Counted from the first letter of the stretch, positions 15,748 to 25,298 are shown. The stretch is DNA of 64,000 nucleotides from PALSA-612 sp035652235 (GCA_035652235.1 DASREE010000010.1:61293-125292); one strand, 5' to 3'. Numbers and translations are program-made. The notes: a model not told the origin generated them from the letters alone.

Positions 15748-18507
15748 CTACGAGCAGCCGGTGTTCGTCCCGCAGTCGCGGCAGGTGTAGCACGAGCCGG
15801 TGCGCACCATGCGGCCGCCGCAGCGGGCGCACTCGACGGCGTCCTCCCACGAGTTGAAGAGCGCGGTCTGGCCGGGCGGCGGCTTCTCTGACGGGGCGGG
15901 CGCGCCCGCGGCGGGCGTGGCGCCGCCGTTCGAGTAGCGCTCGGCGAGCCGGGCCTTCACCTCGGGCGAGAGGATCCCCGCCTCCTCCTGCTGCTCGGGC
16001 GTGAGGAACTTCTTTCCGAACCAGCGGAAGATGTAGTCGACGATCGACTTGGCGACCCGGATGTCCGGGTCGTTCGTCGCGCCGGACGGCTCGAAGCGCA
16101 TGTGCGAGAGCTTGGAGACGTACACCTCCGGCGGCACCCCGTACTGGAGGCCCATGGAGACGGCGATCATCAGCGAGTTCATCAGGCCCGCCATCGTCGT
16201 CCCGTCCTTGGCGATGTCGACGAAGATGTCGCCGGGGGTGCCGTCCTCGAACAGGCCGACGTGGATGTACCCTTCGTACTCGCCGACGCGGAACTTGCGT
16301 CCGACCTCGGTGCGGTCCTCGGGCAGCCGACGCCGCTGCGGAAGGGGGGCGAGGCCGTGCGCGGCGAGCGTCCCCGCCGCCTTGTCCGCCTTCCCGGAGA
16401 GCGGCTGCGCCACCTTGCAGTTGTCGCGGTAGATGGCGATCGCCTTCACGCCCAGCTTCCAGGCGTCCACGAACAGGCGCATGACCTCGTCGACCGTGGC
16501 CGACTCGGGCATGTTCACCGTCTTCGAGATCGCGCCGGAGATGAACGGCTGGACGGCGCCCATCATCTTCACGTGGCCGGTGTAGTGAATCGCGCGCTCG
16601 CCGATCGCGCAGTCGAACACCGGGTAGTGCTCGGTCTTCACGAACGGCGCGCCGACGACGGTGTTCCGCTCGTCGACGTAGGCCACGATCTGCTCGACCT
16701 CGTCCGGCGCGTAGCCGAGCTTCTCCAGCGCCATCGGCACGGTGCGGTTGACGATGGTGATCTCGCCGCCGCCGACGAGCTTCTTCGACTTGACGAGCGA
16801 GAAGTCGGGCTCGACCCCGGTCGTGTCGCAGTCCATCATGAAGCTGATCGTCCCCGTCGGGGCGAGCACGGTCGCCTGCGAGTTGCGGAAGCCGTGCACC
16901 TCGCCGAGGTCGAGCGCCTCGTCCCACGCCCGGCGCGCCGCCGAGAGCAGGTCGTCGGGCACCGAGGCCGAGTGGTCGATGTTGCCGACCGCCGCCCGGT
17001 GCTTCGCGATCACGCCGATCATCGCACCCGCGTTGCGCCGGTAGCCGGCGAACGGTCCCATGCGGGCGGCGATCTCGGCCGACTTGCGGTACGCGCGGCC
17101 GGTCATCAGCGCCGTGATCGCCGCCGCGTAGGCGCGGCCCTCGTTCGAGTCGTAGGGGAGGCCGCGGGCCATCAGCAGCGCGCCCAGGTTCGCGTAGCCG
17201 AGCCCGAGCTCGCGGTAGGCCTTCGCGTTCCGCTCGATCTCGGGCGTCGGGTACGAGGAGTAGCCGACGAGAATCTCCTGCGCCAGGAAGACGACGTCGA
17301 CCGCATGCTCGAACGCCTCCACGTCGAGCTCCCCGTCCTCGCGGCGGAACTTCATCAGGTTGAGCGAGGCGAGGTTGCAGGCCGAGTCATCGAGGTGCAT
17401 GTACTCCGAGCACGGATTCGACGCGTTGATGCGGCCCGAGTTCGGGCACGTGTGCCAGGCGTTGATCGTCGTGTCGTACTGGATGCCCGGGTCGGCGCAC
17501 TGCCACGCCGCCTCGGCGATCTGGCGCAGGAGGTCGCGGGCGCTCGTCGTCGCGACGACGGTTCCGTCGGTGCGCGCGGTCAGGTTCCACTCCCCACCGG
17601 TCTCGGCCGCCTGCATGAACGCGTCGGTGACGCGCACCGAGTTGTTCGCGTTCTGGTACTGGATCGAGGCCCAGTCGGGAGAGTCGAGCGTCATGTCGTA
17701 GCCCGCGGCCTCGAGCACGCGCGCCTTCTGCTCCTCGCGCGCCTTGCACCAGATGAACTCCTCGATGTCCGGATGGTCGACATCGAGGATGACCATCTTC
17801 GCCGCGCGCCGGGTCTTGCCCCCCGACTTGATCGTCCCGGCCGAGGCGTCGGCGCCGCGCATGAACGAGACCGGCCCGGAGGCGTAGCCGCCCTTCGACA
17901 GCTGCTCCTTCGACGAGCGCAGCTTGGACAGGTTGACGCCCGAGCCGGAGCCGCCGCGGAAGATGATCCCTTCGCGGCGGATCCAGTCGAGGATCGACTC
18001 CATCGAGTCCTCGACGGAGAGGATGAAGCACGCCGAGCACTGCGGCTTCTCCTCGAAGCCGACGTTGAACCACACGGGCGAGTTGAACGAGGCGAGCTGG
18101 TTGACGAGGATCGCCTTCAGCTCGGCCTCGAACGTCTCTGCCTCGTCCTCGGACGCGAAGTAGCCGCCGGTCCTGCCCCACTCGCCGATGGTGGAGACGA
18201 CCCGGCCGATCATCTGCTTCACGCTCGACTCGCGCTCGGTCGTTCCCAGCTTCCCGCGGAAGTACTTCTGCGCGACGATGTTGGTGGCCGTCTGCGACCA
18301 GAACTTGGGGAACTCGACGCCCTTCTGCTCGAACGCGGGCTTGTCCTTGCCCGGGATGGAGGCGTCGCGCACCTCCCACTCGATCTCGTCGAAGGGGTCG
18401 CGGCCGGGAATCGTCAGGTAGCGCCGGACGCCCAGCGACTTCGTCGAGTCGACGACCGTGTTCAGGATGTCGGTGTCGCTGATCTGGGTGCGTTCTACGG
18501 TCGCCAT
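15748..18507 (-). CDS. nrdJ: Adenosylcobalamin-dependent ribonucleoside-diphosphate reductase (class II)
   Basis: 919 residues. It reduces ribonucleotides to deoxyribonucleotides using a B12-generated radical, so no NrdB subunit is needed. Visible: GSGSGVNLSKLR, the NPCSEYMHLDDSACNLASLNL active-site region, the APTGTISFMMDCDTTGVEP loop, and a C-terminal zinc-ribbon/redox tail CARCG...CYTCRDCGTNTGCS. ATG 18507 has GGGAGG six nt upstream. A TAGAAT -10 lies ~70 nt before the start. Confidence 0.95.
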   Translation of the reverse strand: MATVERTQISDTDILNTVVDSTKSLGVRRYLTIPGRDPFDEIEWEVRDASIPGKDKPAFEQKGVEFPKFWSQTATNIVAQKYFRGKLGTTERESSVKQMIGRVVSTIGEWGRTGGYFASEDEAETFEAELKAILVNQLASFNSPVWFNVGFEEKPQCSACFILSVEDSMESILDWIRREGIIFRGGSGSGVNLSKLRSSKEQLSKGGYASGPVSFMRGADASAGTIKSGGKTRRAAKMVILDVDHPDIEEFIWCKAREEQKARVLEAAGYDMTLDSPDWASIQYQNANNSVRVTDAFMQAAETGGEWNLTARTDGTVVATTSARDLLRQIAEAAWQCADPGIQYDTTINAWHTCPNSGRINASNPCSEYMHLDDSACNLASLNLMKFRREDGELDVEAFEHAVDVVFLAQEILVGYSSYPTPEIERNAKAYRELGLGYANLGALLMARGLPYDSNEGRAYAAAITALMTGRAYRKSAEIAARMGPFAGYRRNAGAMIGVIAKHRAAVGNIDHSASVPDDLLSAARRAWDEALDLGEVHGFRNSQATVLAPTGTISFMMDCDTTGVEPDFSLVKSKKLVGGGEITIVNRTVPMALEKLGYAPDEVEQIVAYVDERNTVVGAPFVKTEHYPVFDCAIGERAIHYTGHVKMMGAVQPFISGAISKTVNMPESATVDEVMRLFVDAWKLGVKAIAIYRDNCKVAQPLSGKADKAAGTLAAHGLAPLPQRRRLPEDRTEVGRKFRVGEYEGYIHVGLFEDGTPGDIFVDIAKDGTTMAGLMNSLMIAVSMGLQYGVPPEVYVSKLSHMRFEPSGATNDPDIRVAKSIVDYIFRWFGKKFLTPEQQEEAGILSPEVKARLAERYSNGGATPAAGAPAPSEKPPPGQTALFNSWEDAVECARCGGRMVRTGSCYTCRDCGTNTGCS

Positions 18508-18574
18508 CGTCTGCCTCCCGGGCTCTCTCGTCGCAAAAGGGAATCGGACCGTAGAGACACCGTCGGACGGATCC

Positions 18575-18580
18575 ATTCTA
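18575..18580 (-). promoter_or_regulatory. -10 TAGAAT of the nrdJ promoter
   Basis: Minus-strand TAGAAT about 67 nt before ATG 18507, leaving a leader of roughly 60 nt that carries a Shine-Dalgarno. The leader is too short for a cobalamin riboswitch and I see no NrdR boxes. Confidence 0.45.
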
Positions 18581-18701
18581 CCCGCCCGACACCGCCCCGG
18601 AACTGGCCGATTTGCAGGGATTCCGGCGACAGGAAGGGGTCGTCTTCCGCCCGCGCCGGCGCGCACACGACAGCTATCGCCGGCGGTGGGGCTCGGTGCG
18701 G

Positions 18702-19331
18702 CTACGGGTTGCGTGCGCCCGACTCGGGCTGCGGCCTGAGCGTCTGGCGGCGTATCTGGCGCCGGCGCGCCAGGTAGGCCGCGCAGCCGAGCGCAAGCAG
18801 GAGCCCGGCGATCGCGCCGAGCACGATCGCCGGCAGTGGCACCGAGCTCGCGCTCGAGTTGCCGGCGTTGATGACCGTGTCGATCGGGCTGCTCGTCGTC
18901 GTCCGCGGGGCGCGGTTCGTCGTCACCGGCCGGATCGCGTCGGGCGCCTGGCCCCCGCCCTTCGCGTCCGGCCCTCCGAGGAAGGAAGGGAGCGCGTCGG
19001 CGGTCGCAGGATCGTTCAGGACGGCCGCCGCCGCCGGGGCGCCGGGCCCCTTGCCCCCGCCGCCTCGACGGCCGCGCGCGATCGCCGCCTGGAGGGCGAG
19101 GAGGATATCCTGGCGCGCGTTCGTGTAGATGGAGATGTCCGCCCGCTGGTTGACGATCGTGAGGGCGTCGCGGTAGCAGCGCAACGGGTACGTCTTCGTC
19201 AGGTGGCCGCCGTACCAGTCGTCGATCACCTGCACGCCGCACGACTTGGCGGAGGCCGTCTCGGCCGTCGCCGCCGCGAGCACGCCGGCAAGGGCGACGA
19301 GCAGCGCGAGTCGGTGGAGGGTCCAGGTCAC
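18702..19331 (-). CDS. Secreted, C-terminally membrane-anchored protein of unknown function
   Basis: 209 residues from GTG 19331. Signal peptide (~1-28, ending ETASAKS), an extracytoplasmic cysteine-bearing domain (CGVQVIDDWYGG ... YPLRCYRDALTIV ... NARQDILLALQAAI), a Gly/Pro/Thr-rich linker, a C-terminal membrane helix (~163-187) and a basic stop-transfer tail. The CYRDAL/DILLAL pattern looks conserved but I cannot name a family. Two cysteines suggest a disulfide. Confidence 0.7.
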   Translation of the reverse strand: MTWTLHRLALLVALAGVLAAATAETASAKSCGVQVIDDWYGGHLTKTYPLRCYRDALTIVNQRADISIYTNARQDILLALQAAIARGRRGGGGKGPGAPAAAAVLNDPATADALPSFLGGPDAKGGGQAPDAIRPVTTNRAPRTTTSSPIDTVINAGNSSASSVPLPAIVLGAIAGLLLALGCAAYLARRRQIRRQTLRPQPESGARNP

Positions 19332-19544
19332 GAACAGCGGGGCCGGTCAGAACAGTCCGGCGAGTCGTTTCGTCGTCATGCGAGTGTACGCGAAGCTACG
19401 GTCGGCTCCTCCGGCCAGCGAAGCCAGTCTCACGCACCGCCGTATGCCGCCCGTGATCCCGGCGTGAAGCTTTTGTTAGTCCGGCCTCGCGCGAGCGTAC
19501 GCGGCGACGCGTCCGGCGGCGGCCGCTGGTAGCGTCCGCCAGCG

Positions 19545-21533
19545 ATGCGCGCGCCCGCGGGGCTTCTCCTGCTCGGTGCCGCCGGCGTTCTCCTCACCGT
19601 CTGCCTCTTCTTCGGCGGCGGCCTCAGCTCCGGCCGCCTGTTCTGGATCGGCATGTTCGCGCAGGTGATCGGGTTCGGGGCGGTGGCCGCGGCGCTCGCC
19701 GGGGCGCTGCCTCTTTCGCCGCCGCGGCGCGTGGCCGCCGCGGCGCTCGGCCTGCTCGCCGCCTTCGTCGCCTGGAGCGGCGCCAGCATGGGCTGGTCGA
19801 TCGCGGCCGACCTCTCCTGGGCCGCGTTCAACCGCGGCCTCGTCTACCTCGCCTTCGCCGTGCTCGGCTACGCGTGCGCGACGCTCGTGCCGCGGCCGGC
19901 GAGGTCGGTCGCCGCTTCCCTCGCCGCCCTGCTCCTCGGCGTCGTCGGCTGGGCGCTTCTCGGCAAGGTGTTCCCCTCGCTCTTTCCGGACGGGGGGCGC
20001 GTCGCCCGCCTGCGCGAGCCGATCGGGTACTGGAACGCGCTCGCGCTCGTCTGCGCGCTGGCGCTGCCGCTCGGGCTCTGGCTCGCCACGCGCCGCTCGT
20101 GGCGGCGACAGGCGAGGGTCGCGGGCGTCGTCCTCCTCTACCTGGCGGTGATCGCCCTCGTGCTCACGTACTCGCGCGCGGGCATCGCCGTCGCCGTGGT
20201 CGCCGTGCTTCTCTGGCTCGCGCTCGTGCCGGCGCGGCTGGAGAGCCTCGGTGCCCTCGTCGTCGCAGTCGTGCCTGCGGCGGCCGTCGCCGGCTGGGCG
20301 TCGACCCGGCCGGGGATCGCCGACGACGGGCAGCCGCTCGGCGTCCGCCGCCACGACGGCGCGTGGTTCGCCCTCGTCACGATCATCGCCGGCCTTGCGG
20401 TGATCGCGGCGGCGCTGTGGGCAGACAGGCAAGACCGCTCCTTCGCCGACACGGCGCTCCGCCGCCTGTGGGCGCGGCGGATCGGGGCGGTCGTCGCCGT
20501 GCTCGCCGTCGCCGGGGTCGTCGCCGCCTCCGCGGCGAGCGGCGGCCCGGGGAGGTGGCTGGACGAGTTCCGCGGCGGCGCCCAGGTCGGCACGAGGTCG
20601 AGCCGGCTCGGCGAGCTGAGCTCGGACAATCGCTGGAGCTGGTGGCAGGAGGCGTGGCGGCTGTTCGAGCAGGCGCCCGGGCTCGGGAAGGGCGCAGCGA
20701 CGTTCTCGATTGCGCGGCGAAGCGTCCGTACGAGCGGGATCGTCACGAACGAGCCGCACGACATCGCGCTGCAGGCGCTCGCGGAGACGGGCATCGTCGG
20801 CTGCCTGCTCGGAGCCGGCGCGACCCTCACCGCGCTCGCCGCCGCAACTGCGGCCGTGCGCCGGCTGTCGGGCGAGGAGCGCGCGGCGGCTGTCGCCCTC
20901 GCCATCGCGCTGCCCACGTACGTGCTGCACGCGCTCGTCGACATCGACTGGGAGTTCGTCGCCGTCAGCGGCCCCGTCTTCTTCCTCGGCGGCCTCGCCA
21001 GCGGGCTCGGCGGCCGAGGGCCGGCGTGGGAGCGTGCGGGGGCGCGCCTCCGGCTGCGGCCGCTCCTCGCCGCCGGGGCCGTCGCCTGCCTCCTCGGCGG
21101 CGCCTACTCGCTTCTCGCACCCTGGCTCGCGACGAAGCGGGTGCAGGATGCCGAGGCGGCGACGCTCGCCGGCGACCCGCGCGCGGGGGCCGCACGGGCG
21201 CGGGACGCGATCTCGCTGAACCCGTTCTCCGTCGACGCCGTCTGGCAGCTCGCGCTCGCCTACGAGCAGGCGGGCGACCGGGAGGCGGCCGTACGCGAGT
21301 ACGAGCGGGCGGCCCGCCTGCAGCCGGCGAACTCGTCGACCTGGCTCGCGCTCGGGAGCTACGACTACTGCATCGGCCGCTACCACGACGCCTACGTCGC
21401 CCTCAACCAGGCGTACACGCTCGACCCGTACGGGCCCGCGGGCATCCCAGGCGGGATGCTCGACCGCGCCCGTGCGAAGGTGAACGCCGGCGTCAACCGC
21501 GTGCCGCCCTCGCAGGCCTCCTGCGAGTCCTGA
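19545..21533 (+). CDS. O-antigen ligase (Wzy_C)-like membrane protein with C-terminal TPR domain
   Basis: 662 residues. About twelve hydrophobic helices span 1-510. The family loop RLGELSSDNRWSWWQEAW followed by PGLGKGAATF and NEPHDIALQALAETG is the Wzy_C signature region with catalytic-type R and H residues. The last ~110 residues contain TPR-like helices (AVREYERAARLQPANSSTWLALGSY). Such proteins polymerise or ligate polyprenyl-linked glycans on the outer face of the membrane. Confidence 0.85.
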   Translation: MRAPAGLLLLGAAGVLLTVCLFFGGGLSSGRLFWIGMFAQVIGFGAVAAALAGALPLSPPRRVAAAALGLLAAFVAWSGASMGWSIAADLSWAAFNRGLVYLAFAVLGYACATLVPRPARSVAASLAALLLGVVGWALLGKVFPSLFPDGGRVARLREPIGYWNALALVCALALPLGLWLATRRSWRRQARVAGVVLLYLAVIALVLTYSRAGIAVAVVAVLLWLALVPARLESLGALVVAVVPAAAVAGWASTRPGIADDGQPLGVRRHDGAWFALVTIIAGLAVIAAALWADRQDRSFADTALRRLWARRIGAVVAVLAVAGVVAASAASGGPGRWLDEFRGGAQVGTRSSRLGELSSDNRWSWWQEAWRLFEQAPGLGKGAATFSIARRSVRTSGIVTNEPHDIALQALAETGIVGCLLGAGATLTALAAATAAVRRLSGEERAAAVALAIALPTYVLHALVDIDWEFVAVSGPVFFLGGLASGLGGRGPAWERAGARLRLRPLLAAGAVACLLGGAYSLLAPWLATKRVQDAEAATLAGDPRAGAARARDAISLNPFSVDAVWQLALAYEQAGDREAAVREYERAARLQPANSSTWLALGSYDYCIGRYHDAYVALNQAYTLDPYGPAGIPGGMLDRARAKVNAGVNRVPPSQASCES

Positions 21534-21544
21534 GGAGCGGCCGG

Positions 21545-22099
21545 CTACGCGTGCGCGCCGACGACGACGGCCAGCTTCGCCCGGCCGAGCTGGCCGGTGG
21601 TGAGGCCGTCGAGCGGGGTGACGACAGAGAGGTGGAGGTCGCGAGCGAGGCGGCGCGCCTCCCGTCCGAAGCCGGGCACGTACATGACCACGCTGCGCGC
21701 ATAGTCGCTCCGCTTCGCGTTCCCGACGTGTCCGACGGGATAGCCGTGCGCCCGCGCGACCTGCGCCTCGGCGCCGGCCGCACCCGGCCGGCCGTTGCCG
21801 TTCAGGACGAGGAGCGGCGTCCGTGCCCGCGGTTGCAGGGGATGCGTGTCGACGCGACGCGCCGCGGTGACGGCGCGCACGCGGCCGGCGCCGGCAGCGG
21901 GCGCGTGGCGCGTCGCCCCTGCCGCAGGCGTCCTCGCGTGCACGCTGCGGGCGTTGTGAAACCAGCCGCGCCCCAGATAGGCGATGCCGAGCCCGACGAG
22001 GAGAAGGAGCTCGAGCGCGGCGACCGCCGTCACGGCGAGGGCGGCGCGGCGCCAGTCGATCTCGGGCCGCGCCGAGTATCCGGGCAGGTAATGGTCCAT
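21545..22099 (-). CDS. LytR C-terminal (LytR_C) domain protein, membrane-anchored
   Basis: 184 residues. A cytoplasmic N-terminus, one membrane helix (~20-44), a Pro/Ala-rich linker, then a LytR_C domain from ~92 (LLVLNGNGRPGAAGAEAQVARAHGY ... AKLAVVVGAHA). The LNGNG start of the domain is diagnostic. The LCP catalytic domain that often precedes it in cell-wall ligases is absent, so this may be a stand-alone wall-binding or regulatory version. Confidence 0.8.
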   Translation of the reverse strand: MDHYLPGYSARPEIDWRRAALAVTAVAALELLLLVGLGIAYLGRGWFHNARSVHARTPAAGATRHAPAAGAGRVRAVTAARRVDTHPLQPRARTPLLVLNGNGRPGAAGAEAQVARAHGYPVGHVGNAKRSDYARSVVMYVPGFGREARRLARDLHLSVVTPLDGLTTGQLGRAKLAVVVGAHA

Positions 22100-22151
22100 C
22101 GTCGCCCTCGCGAGTTCGCGCGCCGACGGGCGAATTCCTGCTGCGTCCGCC

Positions 22152-23057
22152 TCAGCCGGCGACGGCGGCCCAGGTGAGGCGGAGGCCCTCCTCCAGCTGC
22201 ACCCGCGCTCGCCAGCCGAGGACGCGGGCGGCGAGCGAGGGGTCGACGACGCTGCGCAGGGCGTCGCCCGGCCGGGGAGCGGCGTAGGCGGGCCCGCGGG
22301 TCGACCCGCTCACGCGCCGGCACAGCGCGTGCAGCTCGTTGATGCTCGTCTCGATACCCGTGCCGACGTTGAAGACGCCTCCGCCGACGCCGACAGCGGC
22401 GAGGAGCGCCTCGACGACGTCGCCGACATAGACGAAGTCGCGCGTCTGGGAGCCGTCGCCGAAGATCTGCGTCCCCTCCCCCCGCGCCATCCGGTCGAGG
22501 AAGATGGCGACGACGCCGCCCTCGAGCTCCGGCTGCTGGCGCGGCCCGTAGACGTTCGCGAACCGCAGCGCGACGTGGCTCGTGCCGTGCAGGCGGTTCC
22601 AGCCGGCGAGGTACTCCTCGGCCGCGAGCTTCGCAATCCCGTACGGGGACACGGGCCGGCGGGGCGTGTCCTCGGCCGCAGGGCCGTCGCACTCGCCGTA
22701 GATCGCGCCGCCGGTCGAGCTGAACACGACCGGCGCGCCGTGGGCGCGCGCGGCCTCGAGCACCCGCACGGTGCCCACCACGTTCACGTCTGCGTCGTAG
22801 TCGGGCCGCGCGACCGAGGTGCCCACGTCCGCCTGCGCCGCGAGGTGGAAGCACACCTCCGGCCGCGCCTCGTCGAAGACGCGGCGCAGGTCGGGGTCGC
22901 GGATGTCCACCTGCTCGAAGACGGCCGCCGGCGGCACGTGCTCGCGGTGCCCGGAGGCGAGGTTGTCGACGACGACCACGTCGTCGCCGCGGGCGACGAG
23001 CGCGTCGGCGACGTGCGAGCCGATGAAGCCCGCGCCTCCGGTGACGAGCGCCCGCAC
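22152..23057 (-). CDS. galE: NAD-dependent sugar-nucleotide epimerase, UDP-glucose 4-epimerase-like
   Basis: 301 residues, extended SDR. GGAGFIGS (7-14) binds NAD, D31 (VVVDNL) selects NAD, SSTGGAIYG carries the Ser/Thr, and YGIAK is the YxxxK catalytic motif. RFANVYGPRQ and GDGSQTRDFVYVGDVV are typical of GalE and related UDP-hexose epimerases. It probably supplies sugars for the neighbouring glycan enzymes. GTG 23057 follows a minus-strand TAGCAT at 6 nt. Confidence 0.85.
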   Translation of the reverse strand: MRALVTGGAGFIGSHVADALVARGDDVVVVDNLASGHREHVPPAAVFEQVDIRDPDLRRVFDEARPEVCFHLAAQADVGTSVARPDYDADVNVVGTVRVLEAARAHGAPVVFSSTGGAIYGECDGPAAEDTPRRPVSPYGIAKLAAEEYLAGWNRLHGTSHVALRFANVYGPRQQPELEGGVVAIFLDRMARGEGTQIFGDGSQTRDFVYVGDVVEALLAAVGVGGGVFNVGTGIETSINELHALCRRVSGSTRGPAYAAPRPGDALRSVVDPSLAARVLGWRARVQLEEGLRLTWAAVAG

Positions 23058-23062
23058 AGATC

Positions 23063-23069
23063 TATGCTA
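23063..23069. promoter_or_regulatory. Overlapping divergent -10 elements (TATGCTA) shared by galE and tmk
   Basis: Plus strand TATGCT (23063-23068) lies 9 nt before GTG 23078 (tmk). Minus strand TAGCAT (23069-23064) lies 6 nt before GTG 23057 (galE). One 7-bp stretch supplies both hexamers. Confidence 0.55.
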
Positions 23070-23077
23070 GGCGGCCC

Positions 23078-23680
23078 GTGTTCGTCACGTTCGAAGGAGT
23101 CGACGGCGCAGGCAAGTCGACGCAGGCCCGCCTCGCCGCCGACTTCCTCGCCGGCCGGGGACACGAGGTCGTGACGACCCGCGAGCCCGGCGGAACGCCG
23201 CTCGGCGAGCGGATCCGCGAGCTCCTCCTGGGCGGCCCGAAGATGGGGGCCTGGGCGGAGGCGAGCCTGTTCGCGGCGGCGCGCGCCGAGCTCGCCGAGC
23301 TGGTCATCCGGCCCGCCCTCGCCCGCGGCGCGGCCGTCGTCTCGGACCGCTACCTCGACTCGTCGCTCGCCTACCAGGGCGTGGCGCGCGGTCTCGGCCT
23401 CGACGCCGTCCTGGCGCTGAACGCGGCCGTCGCCGACCTGCTCCCGGACCGCACGTTCGTCCTCCTCGTCGACGAGGCGACGGCGGCGGCCAGGCGCGCT
23501 GCCGAGCCCGACCGGCTCGAGCGCGAGGACGAGAGCTTCCGCCGTGCGGTCGCCGAGGGCTTCCGGGCGGTCGCTGCGCGCTTCCCGGAGCGCGTCGTCC
23601 TCCTCGATGGGACGCCTCCGCCCGAGGAGGTCGCCGCGCGCGTCCGCGAGGAGCTCCGGCTCGTGGTCGCGGGCAGCTGA
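23078..23680 (+). CDS. tmk: Thymidylate kinase
   Basis: 200 residues. It phosphorylates dTMP to dTDP with ATP. P-loop GVDGAGKST at 7-15, the TREPGGTPLGERIRELLL dTMP-binding segment, the SDRYLDSSLAYQG DR-Y motif and a lid DRLEREDESF. Normal length. Divides dNTP supply with nrdJ upstream and sits just ahead of holB, a common bacterial order. Confidence 0.95.
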   Translation: MFVTFEGVDGAGKSTQARLAADFLAGRGHEVVTTREPGGTPLGERIRELLLGGPKMGAWAEASLFAAARAELAELVIRPALARGAAVVSDRYLDSSLAYQGVARGLGLDAVLALNAAVADLLPDRTFVLLVDEATAAARRAAEPDRLEREDESFRRAVAEGFRAVAARFPERVVLLDGTPPPEEVAARVREELRLVVAGS

Positions 23681-23721
23681 GCAGGCAGGCGCGGCCGGTG
23701 CCCGGACGTGCGCCTGCTTGA

Positions 23722-24825
23722 ATGGTCGCCGTGTTGTCGGAGATCGTCGAGCAGGCGGAGGCGAAGCGCCTGCTGCGAGCGGCGGTCGCCGAGGGGCCTG
23801 CCCACGCCTACCTCTTCCACGGGCCGGCCGGCGTCGGCAAGCGGACGGCGGCGCTCGCCTTCGCCGGTGAGCTGATCGGCGACCCGGGGCGGGTCGTCCG
23901 GCAGGCGCATCCCGACCTGTACCTGCTCGAGCCGCTCGGCGACCAGATCCGCATCGACGAGATCCGGGCCCTCCGCCGCGACCTGCACATGCGGCCGTTC
24001 GAGGCGGAGCGGCGCGTCTACCTGATCGTGTCCGCGCACCTGCTGAATCCGGAGGCCGCCGACGCGCTCCTCAAGGACCTCGAGGAGCCGCCCGCGTACG
24101 CCGTCGTCGTCCTGCTCGCAGACCAGCTCGGCCCGCTGCCCGAGACCGTCCGCTCGCGCTGCCAGCACGTCCCGTTCTCGCGTCTGTCCGAGCGAGCCGT
24201 GCGGGCGGTGGTCGACGCGTGGGCGCCCGGCCTTCCGCCCGAGCGGGCGACCGCGGTGGCGCGGGTCGCCGGCGGAAGGCTCGACCGGGCGCAGCGGCTT
24301 CTCGACGCGAAGGCGGCGGGACGGCGGGAGGAGCTTCTGGCGCTGGCACGCGCGGTCTACGCCGATTCGGGGTTCGCGCCCGCGTATGCGGCAGAGCGGG
24401 TGCTCGCGCTCGTCGCCGAGGGGGCGGAGGAGGCGAAGGAACGCGTGGGAAAGGAGCTCGAATGGCTCCAGCTGACGGACCGGGAGGCGGAGCTCCGCCG
24501 CCGGCGGGCCGAGCTCGGCGCGCAGCGGGAAGGGGTGCTGGAGGCGCTCGAGGAGCTCGCCGCCTGGTACCGCGACCTCGTCTGCGTCGCCGTCGGCGCG
24601 GCCTCGGTCGCGGCGCACTACGACCACCTGGCCGAGCTGGAGGCGGATGCGTCGGTCGGGCGGCTCGGCGGCGCGGTGCAGGCCGCGGAGGCGGTGCGTG
24701 AGGCCTGGCGGGCGTACGAGGAGCTGAACCTGCAGCCGAAGCTCGCACTCGAGGCCCTGTTCGTGCGGCTGCGCCGCGAGCTCGGCGCGGGCACCGAGCA
24801 GCTCGCCTCCGTGGGAACTTCGTAG
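23722..24825 (+). CDS. holB: DNA polymerase III delta' subunit
   Basis: 367 residues. AAA+ clamp-loader core: GPAGVGKRT (~33-41), HPDLYLLEP, IRIDEIRALRRDL, LLKDLEEPP and SRCQHVPF (SRC motif). The zinc-module cysteines of classical delta' are missing and Walker A has R instead of S/T-T, so it is probably a non-hydrolysing stator. A central Glu/Arg-rich helix precedes the collar domain. It follows tmk by 41 nt. Confidence 0.88.
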   Translation: MVAVLSEIVEQAEAKRLLRAAVAEGPAHAYLFHGPAGVGKRTAALAFAGELIGDPGRVVRQAHPDLYLLEPLGDQIRIDEIRALRRDLHMRPFEAERRVYLIVSAHLLNPEAADALLKDLEEPPAYAVVVLLADQLGPLPETVRSRCQHVPFSRLSERAVRAVVDAWAPGLPPERATAVARVAGGRLDRAQRLLDAKAAGRREELLALARAVYADSGFAPAYAAERVLALVAEGAEEAKERVGKELEWLQLTDREAELRRRRAELGAQREGVLEALEELAAWYRDLVCVAVGAASVAAHYDHLAELEADASVGRLGGAVQAAEAVREAWRAYEELNLQPKLALEALFVRLRRELGAGTEQLASVGTS

Positions 24826-24860
24826 CCTCGATCCGCGTCGCCGCCGATTCACCCCACGGG

Positions 24861-25298
24861 ATGCGGGTATTGGATGGCCGCATGGTCGACCGGGTGGCCA
24901 TCCTCAGGCGGGAGCACGAGCGCCTCAACGCGGAGGCCGACCGGCTGGCGCGGGCCGCGCGCGAGGTCGCCCAGCTGGACGCGGCCGGCCGGCGGCTGGC
25001 GATCGAGGATGTGCTCGTCTTCCTCAACGAGCAGGTTTCGCCGCACACCTGGCTCGACGAGCGAGTCCTCTACCCCGAGCTGCGGGAGCGGCTCGGCGAC
25101 TCGCTCTCGGCCGTGTCGATGAACTACGACCACCTCGCCATCAGGCGCTGGATCCACGACCTCGCGCAGGCCGACCCGGACAACGTCGCGAGGCTGCAGG
25201 AGCTGCTGTACGGGCTCCACGCGCTGATCGTCGTGCACACCTGGAAGGAGGACGAGCTGTACCTGGCCGCGCTCGACTCTCGTTCCTGGCCGAGCTGA
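24861..25298 (+). CDS. Hemerythrin HHE cation-binding domain protein
   Basis: 145 residues. Four-helix iron-binding pattern: REHERL (~17-22), SPHTWLDERVLYPEL (H and E ligands), NYDHLAIRRW and HALIVVHTWKEDELYL. It would bind a di-iron centre and respond to O2 or NO. ATG 24882 (MVDRVAIL) is an alternative start. It lies between holB and the GH15 gene with no obvious functional link. Confidence 0.85.
   Translation: MRVLDGRMVDRVAILRREHERLNAEADRLARAAREVAQLDAAGRRLAIEDVLVFLNEQVSPHTWLDERVLYPELRERLGDSLSAVSMNYDHLAIRRWIHDLAQADPDNVARLQELLYGLHALIVVHTWKEDELYLAALDSRSWPS

Noticed and set aside
18508..18701. Cobalamin riboswitch ahead of nrdJ
   Set aside because: The leader after the TAGAAT -10 is only about 60 nt and no B12-box-like core is seen.
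16102..18777. Long plus-strand open frame opposite nrdJ
   Set aside because: No family pattern, while NrdJ motifs fill the minus strand throughout.
19476..21386. Long minus-strand open frame opposite the O-antigen-ligase-like gene
   Set aside because: Arg/Gly/Ala-rich shadow typical of high G+C; the plus strand has clear membrane helices and Wzy_C motifs.
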